This document shows positions 1 through 5,502 of a stretch of 15,842 bases of DNA, piece after piece. The stretch is from UM-FILTER-42-14 sp964586055. GTDB taxonomy: Bacteria > Patescibacteriota > Microgenomatia > UBA1400 > PJMF01. The translations under genes were made by a program, and so were the position numbers. Position 1 is the first letter of the stretch. Every line of letters begins with the position of its first letter. The notes beneath the pieces were generated by a model. That model was not told the DNA's origin and made no database searches. It saw nothing but the letters and a program-made list of their open reading frames with translations. The stretch spans positions 1-15,842 of the forward strand of contig CAZPFX010000019.1 in the NCBI GenBank assembly GCA_964586055.1, given 5' to 3'.

Positions 1-76
1 TCTTGCAACCATATTAACACATTGTCATGTGCTAAAGGTTACAAGACCCTTATTTGTTGACTGACATTATTAGTCA

Positions 77-92
77 TGATCAATATTGATCA
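77..92. promoter_or_regulatory. Perfect 16-bp palindrome, candidate operator
   Basis: The sequence TGATCAATATTGATCA is identical to its own reverse complement. It ends 27 bases before the -10 box of the following acetyltransferase gene. A second, looser inverted repeat (TGAC-N7-GTCA, 62-76) abuts its left side. The position, just upstream of where a -35 element should be and where no good -35 is seen, fits a binding site for a dimeric regulator, perhaps an activator. The regulator is not identifiable here. Confidence 0.5.
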
Positions 93-119
93 ACGGAAAT
101 ATGTAATTACGGCTTGGTT

Positions 120-125
120 TATAAT
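120..125 (+). promoter_or_regulatory. -10 box of the first GNAT gene
   Basis: A perfect TATAAT sits 9 bases before the ATG at 135. The expected transcription start is at or a few bases before the start codon, so the mRNA would have almost no leader. No convincing -35 hexamer is found 16-18 bases upstream. This box also argues against the TTG at 114 as the start, because that would place the -10 inside the coding region. Confidence 0.55.
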
Positions 126-134
126 CGTTTCCAT

Positions 135-620
135 ATGATCATCCACACAAACCAACTAGACAGATGGCAAGAGTATCGAGATCTTCGAATTCGAGCCTTA
201 AGAGATATCCCCCAGGCTTTTCTTGACGATCCAGAGAATGCAGAAAATTGGCCGGCAGAGGAGTGGCAAAAACGTATGGAAAACATGTATTTTGCAGAGG
301 AGGAGGGAAAATGGGTTGGTATGATTGGGTCATATCAAGAGCCCAAGAGCAAACTGCAACATATCGCCAATGTAGTTAGCTTTTTTGTTCTACCAGAAAG
401 TAGAGGGCAGGGAATTGGTAAGGCTTTACTCTCAAGAGTGATCGAGGATGCGAAAAAAAAGAAAACAATAAAGAAATTACAACTGGGTGTAGTGACAACT
501 CAGGAATTTGCTCAGCAGCTTTATTTATCTTTGGGGTTCGTCAAAATTGGCGAGCAGAAATATGCGGTGAAAGTTGGAGAAGAGTATTTTGATGAATACT
601 TGATGGAGATGTATCTTTAA
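135..620 (+). CDS. GNAT family N-acetyltransferase
   Basis: This is a 161-residue protein of the GCN5-related acetyltransferase fold, which moves an acetyl group from acetyl-CoA to an amine. The acetyl-CoA binding motif A is clear: a hydrophobic strand (VVSFFVLPE) leads into RGQGIGKALL at about residues 95-104, followed by a helix. A later segment (AQQLYLSLGFVKIGEQ) is the typical GNAT C-terminal 'aaxxlYxxxGF' motif. The length is normal for the family. The ATG at 135 is preferred over the in-frame TTG at 114 because a perfect TATAAT occupies 120-125. The substrate cannot be read from sequence; small-molecule, antibiotic and protein N-terminal acetylation are all possible. The gene converges on the minus-strand operon ending at 640, with only 19 bases between stop codons. 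It stands alone behind a palindrome at 77-92. Confidence 0.85.
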   Translation: MIIHTNQLDRWQEYRDLRIRALRDIPQAFLDDPENAENWPAEEWQKRMENMYFAEEEGKWVGMIGSYQEPKSKLQHIANVVSFFVLPESRGQGIGKALLSRVIEDAKKKKTIKKLQLGVVTTQEFAQQLYLSLGFVKIGEQKYAVKVGEEYFDEYLMEMYL

Positions 621-639
621 TAAGATTCCGGCAAGGTAA

Positions 640-1014
640 TTAGCGTTTTTTTAGAGTTTTAGACACCAATTTTGACTCCCAGCCAGCTCTAATTAAATTT
701 TCTCTAATTTGTTGTTCTGAGAGACCGAAAGAGCGGGCTGAAGTTGCATAGTCTTCGACCTGATTTTGCATTTGTTTTACTTGGCTAGTAATTTTCCTTC
801 CAGGAGGAGTTAGTGAATATAAAAACAACAAGATAAGCCCTATCATATAGGCTATGCTTATCCAAAAAAGCATGCCGACTCCCGCAGTGCAGATGGCCGA
901 AAGTAAGAATAAGCCAAGAAATTCTGGGATAAATACCATTGGAATGGCTAAGACCAACCCACCAACTATGATGTTATTTTGAGCAATGCGATAGTCAAAC
1001 ATTGATTTTTTCAT
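640..1014 (-). CDS. Small two-TM membrane protein with C-terminal helical 'GW' motif
   Basis: This 124-residue protein has two strongly hydrophobic segments at about residues 13-36 and 40-67, followed by a polar, probably cytoplasmic tail. The tail ends with a helical motif (GLSEQQIRENLIRAGWESKL, about residues 97-116) of the 'I..L..aGW....v...l' type, which recurs at the ends of many small membrane proteins in Patescibacteria. I infer a peptide- or protein-contact role for it, but no biochemical function is known to me. It is the last gene of a three-gene minus-strand operon: its ATG overlaps the TGA of the lycopene-cyclase-like gene by four bases, which suggests translational coupling. Being in that operon, it may be an accessory subunit of the membrane enzyme encoded just before it. 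Confidence 0.75.
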   Translation of the reverse strand: MKKSMFDYRIAQNNIIVGGLVLAIPMVFIPEFLGLFLLSAICTAGVGMLFWISIAYMIGLILLFLYSLTPPGRKITSQVKQMQNQVEDYATSARSFGLSEQQIRENLIRAGWESKLVSKTLKKR

Positions 1015-2075
1015 AAGTTATTATCTAGCGTCATACGCCAAAATGCTACGAAAGACAAAACTATCATCAGGTATAGGGGGATTGCGATAGCGATCTCTAT
1101 TGGGATGCCAGAGAATGGGGTTACAAACCCAGTGAAATTTTGCACTACACTCTCAGAATAGACACGATATTGATTGGTGATCATCCAGGATTCTACTTGA
1201 TAGAGAATCAGGCTACTCAGAGAAATATATAAAATAAATCGCCAGAAATAATTTACAGAATGGACTAGAAAATCAAGTGTCCAGGTGCTAAGCCAAATAA
1301 TAAGCATCCAGACAAGAATTCTAATGATAGAAATATCTAGATAGACATATGACCAAGCTGGAAAGTGTTGATTAAGTGCGAGAGGCTCGACTAATAGTTC
1401 GTAAGCCACTATGCCAACAAAAAATACAATAAAATTTTGTAAAGAGAATCTTCGTTTAGTGGGCACAAATGGTCGTCCATTAGCTACTTCTTTCCAGAAG
1501 AGGAAAAAAGCAATAACAAGTGCTGAGAACACCGGGGCATAGTAAAAGACTTCAACAGGAATTGTGAAAAACCAACCAAGACTGGTTGATATTACCTCTG
1601 GTGCGTAAGTTCTTACACCAATGCTAGTCAAAATCATTTCTCCAGCGATAGTGAAAATGAGCATCGGAGCCAGGTAGGCAAAGTACTTAACCCTAAGTTT
1701 TTGTTTACCCAATAGCCGATCAATAGTCATAATGCTGGCCATGAAGGCTGCTGCCCAGGCAATAGTTAGGACCCAGCTTAGATCGATGTAAATGTAACCA
1801 AATTTCCCTAGGTGAAGACTGTTCCAGAGAGGAGCCGTAAAGAGCTCAAAAATGACAATTCCAGCCAAGAGAATAAAAATATCTCTGATTTTATGATGAA
1901 AGCGCTTGACAAAAAAGTAGCTTGAAATAGTAAAGAAAGCAATGCTGGCGATGATAAATGCTGTACTTAAGGGGGTCAGTGTTTTGTCAAATGAACACAG
2001 GCTCGCGTCAACAACACATCCGTATCTTTGTCCTATGTTTGTTAGATATGGGGTGATGAGATCAGTTAGATTCAC
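1011..2075 (-). CDS. Polytopic membrane protein with internal duplication, lycopene-cyclase-domain-like
   Basis: This 354-residue protein is almost entirely transmembrane (about 10-11 segments) and is built from two homologous halves. In half one, G72-IV-x2-EL-x3-PL is followed by Y95IYIDLS and W107. In half two, G221-IV-x2-EL-x3-PL is followed by Y243VYLDIS and W256. Each half then carries E-x8-R-x-Y (E146/R155/Y157 and E295/R304/Y306) and an IP-V/I-E motif (172-175 and 324-327) at the start of a final helix ending in FW. The PxE motif after a 'G.R.Y' segment recalls the lycopene cyclase domain of carotenoid biosynthesis (CrtYcd/CarR), where a Pro-Glu-Glu motif is important, but only one Glu is present here. 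A true cyclase activity is inference. The gene overlaps the upstream radical SAM gene by 14 bases and the downstream small gene by 4. Confidence 0.6.
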   Translation of the reverse strand: MNLTDLITPYLTNIGQRYGCVVDASLCSFDKTLTPLSTAFIIASIAFFTISSYFFVKRFHHKIRDIFILLAGIVIFELFTAPLWNSLHLGKFGYIYIDLSWVLTIAWAAAFMASIMTIDRLLGKQKLRVKYFAYLAPMLIFTIAGEMILTSIGVRTYAPEVISTSLGWFFTIPVEVFYYAPVFSALVIAFFLFWKEVANGRPFVPTKRRFSLQNFIVFFVGIVAYELLVEPLALNQHFPAWSYVYLDISIIRILVWMLIIWLSTWTLDFLVHSVNYFWRFILYISLSSLILYQVESWMITNQYRVYSESVVQNFTGFVTPFSGIPIEIAIAIPLYLMIVLSFVAFWRMTLDNNL

Positions 2076-3201
2076 AAGAAATGCACTTTCTGCTATCGCT
2101 ATCTTTTATCTTACACCCACCCCATTTAGATTTGCTATAGAGAGGTTGCGATGTCAGCTGATCCCAGAGCTTATAAAGAGGGGTTTTAAGAATACTGCCA
2201 TAACTTTGGTGATTGAAGTCGCAAGACATCAATTCTCCGTATGGAGAAATATAGCAGTAGCTTGTGCCGCACGAGCAACCGACGCTTCGATGAGAGGTAA
2301 AGTAGGCAAAAGAAATAACACCAGGACCATTGGGATTGGAAAGATTGTAGTCTTTTATATCTTGAATCATGCGTTCTACCCAGTCGTGGTTATCAACCAA
2401 GTCTCGACGATTCTTGTACCGGCCAGAAGGCATTGCGTCGAAAATGAGTAACTCATGAACTTTAAGTTTTTCAGCTAATTTAATCATCCTTTGTAGCTCC
2501 CCAGAGGCATATGACTCTGGAGTAAGGGTGGCAGAGATACCCGTAGAAAGTCCTAAGGAGGCAGCCTTGTTAATTCCAAGCACAGCTTTTGCAAAAAGGC
2601 CTTTCCTGCCCCTGAAGCTATCGTGCACTGCTGGTTTAGAGGAATCCAGACTAACATAGACACTATCTAGTCCAGCTGTCGCAAGCTTTTCAATTTTCTC
2701 TTCAAGTAGCCAGCCATTGGTGAACATGGTCACTGTCGAGAGGTTGGAATCAATGCTTGAGATTAGTTCTGGCAAGTCATCGCGCATTAATGGTTCGCCG
2801 CCAACAATATTAATTACGCAAGCGCCTAGTTCTTGTGCCTGAGAAATTATTGATTTAGCTTGATCGAGATTCAAAACTTTCTTTTTTGGGTTGTGGACGC
2901 CTTTAAAGAAACTACAGTGTTCACAAACAGCATTGCACTCATCGTTAACTGCAAAACTAACTAGATTAGGCATGTTTCTATTTTGAATTCCTTTTAAGAA
3001 ACTTCGGACCATAAAGTTAGCCATTGGTTTGCTGTACAGGGCGGGTGTTGAAAGAGAGTAGACAGGAAAACCACGACGAATATGAATAATTTTGTCATGA
3101 CCTAGGTAGGTTCGATAAAGGATTTGGACATAATCTTTCGTGTACCCAACCGTGCGTTTAAGTAGAAAGAAATTGAGGAAAAGATTACGCCATCGTTGCA
3201 C
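2062..3201 (-). CDS. Radical SAM protein with SPASM-like C-terminal cysteine cluster
   Basis: This 379-residue enzyme should cleave S-adenosylmethionine with a [4Fe-4S] cluster to make a 5'-deoxyadenosyl radical. The cluster motif is C89-x3-C93-x2-C96, and the SAM-binding GGEP motif is at 134-137. The C-terminal part carries seven further cysteines (309, 311, 316, 327, 363, 373, 376) around 'YISPYGELMSC', a SPASM/Twitch-type arrangement that binds extra Fe-S clusters. An N-terminal extension of about 80 residues is basic and partly hydrophobic and may contact membrane. SPASM enzymes often modify peptides, but no precursor peptide is seen nearby. Genomic context (prenyl and lipid genes) instead suggests modification of a lipid or isoprenoid chain, which is inference. 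The chosen start is GTG at 3201, which has no clear Shine-Dalgarno sequence. It is the first gene of its operon. Confidence 0.85.
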   Translation of the reverse strand: MQRWRNLFLNFFLLKRTVGYTKDYVQILYRTYLGHDKIIHIRRGFPVYSLSTPALYSKPMANFMVRSFLKGIQNRNMPNLVSFAVNDECNAVCEHCSFFKGVHNPKKKVLNLDQAKSIISQAQELGACVINIVGGEPLMRDDLPELISSIDSNLSTVTMFTNGWLLEEKIEKLATAGLDSVYVSLDSSKPAVHDSFRGRKGLFAKAVLGINKAASLGLSTGISATLTPESYASGELQRMIKLAEKLKVHELLIFDAMPSGRYKNRRDLVDNHDWVERMIQDIKDYNLSNPNGPGVISFAYFTSHRSVGCSCGTSYCYISPYGELMSCDFNHQSYGSILKTPLYKLWDQLTSQPLYSKSKWGGCKIKDSDSRKCISCESN

Positions 3202-3220
3202 AATGCTGTTACTATGACAG

Positions 3221-3228
3221 AGTATATT
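3221..3228. promoter_or_regulatory. Overlapping divergent -10 boxes
   Basis: The short stretch between the radical SAM gene (minus) and the CDP-archaeol-synthase-like gene (plus) contains AGTATATT. Read on the minus strand it gives TATACT (3226-3221), 19 bases before GTG 3201. Read on the plus strand it gives TATATT (3223-3228), 26 bases before GTG 3255. Neither has a convincing -35, so the call is tentative. If real, the two transcription units would compete for polymerase. Confidence 0.35.
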
Positions 3229-3241
3229 TTAGTTGCATAGG

Positions 3242-3246
3242 GGAGG
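3242..3246 (+). promoter_or_regulatory. Shine-Dalgarno site deciding the GTG 3255 start
   Basis: GGAGG, embedded in GGGAGGG, lies 8 bases before GTG 3255. It is the only strong Shine-Dalgarno sequence in front of an intact gene in this window and fixes the start of the CDP-archaeol-synthase-like gene. Confidence 0.7.
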
Positions 3247-3254
3247 GCGAGAGA

Positions 3255-3824
3255 GTGTTTGTGATAAGAATATTTGTGGAAGGACTGTTCTTAGTGCTTC
3301 CTGTTCTTTTTGCTGGAGTAATTTTTGTCTTAATTTTAGACAAAGGCTGGCTTGAATCGTTCCGGCAGCCGATAGATTTCAATAAACTCTGGAGAAATAA
3401 AAGAATTTTTGGTTCAAATAAAACTTGGCTAGGTCCTATCGTGATGATTCTGGCAAGCGCTTTTGCGTCGATGATGACTTGGAAAGTTATTGACATGATA
3501 AATCCACTCGGTTGGTCATTGCCTTCAATTGGAGTTTTCGCATTTTTTTATGTTTTGACAGGCGCAGCTTATTCTTTAGGAGAATTGCCAAACAGTTTTT
3601 TTAAGCGCCAACATAATATTTCTCCTGGGAAGGTTCCCGATGACAGTCGTAAAGATTTGGTGATATTTCTCGATCTCATTGATGGTGTTATGGTTGCTGC
3701 TATTGTCTTAGCATTGTTGCTTCATCTTCCAACTTGGCAGTCACTAGCGGTTATCTTTTGGGGAACAAGTTTCCATTACTTAGTTTACGTTTTTATGATC
3801 AAAAGAGGATTAAAGTCCAGCTAA
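3255..3824 (+). CDS. CDP-archaeol synthase (CarS/DUF46)-like membrane cytidylyltransferase
   Basis: This 189-residue integral membrane protein matches the CarS pattern. A hydrophobic N-terminus is followed by a PID motif (39-41), R50-IFG-x2-KTW (50-58), G109-EL-x2-SFFKR (109-118) with a polar loop, and an acidic D140-x2-DG motif (140-144) near the final helices. In archaea CarS uses CTP to convert unsaturated archaetidic acid (DGGGP) to CDP-archaeol. Bacterial members are found too, and their substrate is usually unproven. The length fits the family (about 160-190). It is the only plus-strand gene in the lipid locus. Its 3' end overlaps the 3' end of the convergent kinase-like gene by 26 bases, which could allow antisense interference. 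The partners are a UbiA prenyltransferase and a CDP-alcohol phosphatidyltransferase, the enzyme families that act before and after CarS in archaeal lipid synthesis. Confidence 0.8.
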   Translation: MFVIRIFVEGLFLVLPVLFAGVIFVLILDKGWLESFRQPIDFNKLWRNKRIFGSNKTWLGPIVMILASAFASMMTWKVIDMINPLGWSLPSIGVFAFFYVLTGAAYSLGELPNSFFKRQHNISPGKVPDDSRKDLVIFLDLIDGVMVAAIVLALLLHLPTWQSLAVIFWGTSFHYLVYVFMIKRGLKSS

Positions 3825-4410
3825 AAAGCAAGTACACAATTGGTATTGTTAGGTTATCCCAACCTTTAAAAGTGAAATTCTCTGTTATTGCCAGTAAGAA
3901 GGAAAACAATAAGCCAACTGAAAAAGACGGCATGGTTTTACTAGCTATTAGAACTACTGCAGCCAAAATCAGGTATGTTGAAAATCGAATCAACACTCTA
4001 TTTTTGGTTTTGTAGAACATTTTTTCATCAAAGACGGCGGTGATTGCATCAGGAATTCCTAAGACCAGAATCCCCGTGATAAGCAGCGGTTCAGAGTTCC
4101 AAAGAGTTGCGCCGAGGGCCAGAACTCCAAGTGGAAATAAAAATGAACCATAGCTAGCATGAGATTTGTCTTCGATGGCATCATTTTGATGTTTCTTGTG
4201 GAGGATAAAATAAATAAGGAAAAAGATAATACATAAAGAAATGAATTGAATTTGAGTTAGCACTATCGCAGCCAAGACAGCTCCTAGAGAAGAGACTAGA
4301 TGCAAGCTTTTTCTCAAGAAAAAAGTTGGAAATTTATGTTTTGAAGCAAGCCATCTAACTGAAAAAAGCAGCGACAGGTTTAGTAGTAGAATCGAGAAAA
4401 ACCAAATCAT
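3799..4410 (-). CDS. Phytol/dolichol kinase-like membrane protein (CTP-dependent prenol kinase family)
   Basis: This 203-residue protein has six to seven hydrophobic segments. It carries the hallmarks of the CTP-dependent phytol/dolichol/farnesol kinase group: R33-K-S-L-H37 after the first helix, S86-YGS on a loop, P120-DAITAVFDEK (120-130, the usual 'gDa.a...G' region) and a terminal E177...W184-DNLTIP segment. Family members phosphorylate a prenyl alcohol using CTP at the membrane (for example VTE5 in tocopherol synthesis, Sec59 for dolichol). The same superfamily includes phosphatidate cytidylyltransferases, so a CDP-lipid synthase role is the main alternative. It is the last gene of the five-gene minus-strand operon, its ATG overlapping the upstream TGA by four bases. 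Its stop lies inside the convergent CarS-like gene. Confidence 0.75.
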   Translation of the reverse strand: MIWFFSILLLNLSLLFSVRWLASKHKFPTFFLRKSLHLVSSLGAVLAAIVLTQIQFISLCIIFFLIYFILHKKHQNDAIEDKSHASYGSFLFPLGVLALGATLWNSEPLLITGILVLGIPDAITAVFDEKMFYKTKNRVLIRFSTYLILAAVVLIASKTMPSFSVGLLFSFLLAITENFTFKGWDNLTIPIVYLLFSWTLILF

Positions 4411-4910
4411 TGATACATTCTTTTAATCAAAAAGGTGGCTGATTTTTTTGATGTTCTTTGCCTCATTTGTAAAATTCTTTTTAGTGTTAGTCGGTGCTCC
4501 AACAAGCCCAGTCTAGCTTTTATAGGTAGAGAATTAATACTGGAGCGAGTAAATCCCGATGTTTTTAGCATGCGTTCTATCGAATTTGAAAAAGTAAAAG
4601 CACATTGAGATATTTTGAACTCAGATGTGGCTTTTTGGATGAGTTTGTTGCCAATACCAAGATGCCTAAACTTTGGAATAACGAAGAGTCCGCCTATCTC
4701 CAACCAAGCTGAAGAAAGAGGTTCGATTAAGATGATTCCGACTGGTAATGATCTAATACGACAGACAATTACTCGGTTGTTTAAAGCAAGCCGTCGAATA
4801 GTTTTTGGCGAACGATAGCCGATACTTTTTTCATTTGAATAAATCTTGGTCGCCCAAGAGATCTCGTTGTTATTTGGTTTTGTGATAAATTCAGGTAAGA
4901 AATTGGCCAT
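4407..4910 (-). CDS. GNAT family N-acetyltransferase in the lipid operon
   Basis: This 167-residue protein is an acetyltransferase by fold. A hydrophobic strand pair (AWLEIGGLFVIPKFRHLG, about residues 69-86) runs into the acetyl-CoA loop H-L-G-I-G-N-K-L-I, replacing the commoner RGxGIG with 'RHLGIG'. A later 'ERMLKTSGF' segment matches the family's C-terminal motif. It has a basic tail of about 40 residues beyond the usual GNAT end. The gene overlaps the CDP-alcohol phosphatidyltransferase gene by 20 bases and the kinase-like gene by 4, so it is probably translated as part of the same operon. The context suggests acetylation of a lipid head group or of an operon protein, but the substrate cannot be read from the sequence. 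It is not closely similar to the GNAT at 135-620. Confidence 0.7.
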   Translation of the reverse strand: MANFLPEFITKPNNNEISWATKIYSNEKSIGYRSPKTIRRLALNNRVIVCRIRSLPVGIILIEPLSSAWLEIGGLFVIPKFRHLGIGNKLIQKATSEFKISQCAFTFSNSIERMLKTSGFTRSSINSLPIKARLGLLEHRLTLKRILQMRQRTSKKSATFLIKRMYQ

Positions 4911-5502
4911 ATAATGCGATGCTTGAAAGAACTACAACGGCGAGCAGCAACCAAAAGCTTGATTTCGGCTTGTAACTGCGCTGAGAACTAATCATACCGA
5001 TGCTTAAAATAGCCAGAAGAGAGGCTATGAGCAGTTGAGGTGGCTGCCGCCAGATCCAAGTTTCAACATAAAAAATCAGGATGACAGCCAGTAGGATGTG
5101 TGGAGTAACTATTCCCTCATAGTATTTTTGCATTTTCTCGTTTTTGAGAATGCCGTTCGTGGCCATTCTGCTGAGTCTGAGAACGCTGAAAACTAGGATC
5201 AGCAGAGAAACAACTGCGCCAATCCATGAACTTGCAAAAATATATAGGTAAACGAAAATTGCACAAAATAAAGGATAGTTAAGAGCGTCGATTAGAGTAT
5301 CTAGCTGCAGACCAAACTTTGAGTTCGTCTTTTGTTTTCTTGCTACCCAGCCATCAGCGAAATCAAAGACAAAAGCAATCAAACTAAAAAATATGGCTAA
5401 AAATGGTTCGTTTTTCAGCATAGACATGATGGCGAGCCAAATGGGGAGTATTCCTGCTAGGGAAACGAAATCAGCTAGTTGTAGTTGGCGGACAAATTTC
5501 AT
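4891..5502 (-). CDS. CDP-alcohol phosphatidyltransferase (phosphatidylserine/archaetidylserine synthase-like)
   Basis: This 203-residue protein contains the complete catalytic signature D47-x2-D50-G51-x2-A54-R55-x8-G64-x3-D68-x3-D72, so it should bind two metal ions and displace CMP from a CDP-activated lipid with an alcohol. About six transmembrane helices surround this motif. The text around the signature (FDFADG...FGLQLDTLID) looks more like type II phosphatidylserine or archaetidylserine synthases than like phosphatidylglycerophosphate synthases, but the head-group alcohol is inferred only. It sits directly after the dikinase gene with an ATGA overlap and before the second GNAT. With the CarS-like enzyme supplying a CDP-lipid, it would complete head-group attachment. 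Confidence 0.85.
   Translation of the reverse strand: MKFVRQLQLADFVSLAGILPIWLAIMSMLKNEPFLAIFFSLIAFVFDFADGWVARKQKTNSKFGLQLDTLIDALNYPLFCAIFVYLYIFASSWIGAVVSLLILVFSVLRLSRMATNGILKNEKMQKYYEGIVTPHILLAVILIFYVETWIWRQPPQLLIASLLAILSIGMISSQRSYKPKSSFWLLLAVVVLSSIALYGQFLT

Noticed and set aside
114..134. TTG at 114 as the start of the first GNAT gene
   Set aside because: It would put the perfect TATAAT box inside the coding sequence. ATG 135 fits the promoter distance seen at other genes.
1942..2451. 169-residue open frame on the plus strand
   Set aside because: It lies opposite the radical SAM and lycopene-cyclase-like genes, which have clear motifs. Its own translation shows no domain and it has no ribosome-binding site.
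2062..3201. Assignment as the hopanoid enzyme HpnH
   Set aside because: The N-terminal region and the SPASM-like cysteine cluster do not match what I know of HpnH, and no squalene-hopene cyclase is present.
3734..4015. 93-residue plus-strand frame over the CarS-like/kinase junction
   Set aside because: It is out of frame with the CarS-like gene and opposite the kinase-like gene, with low-complexity content and no start signal.
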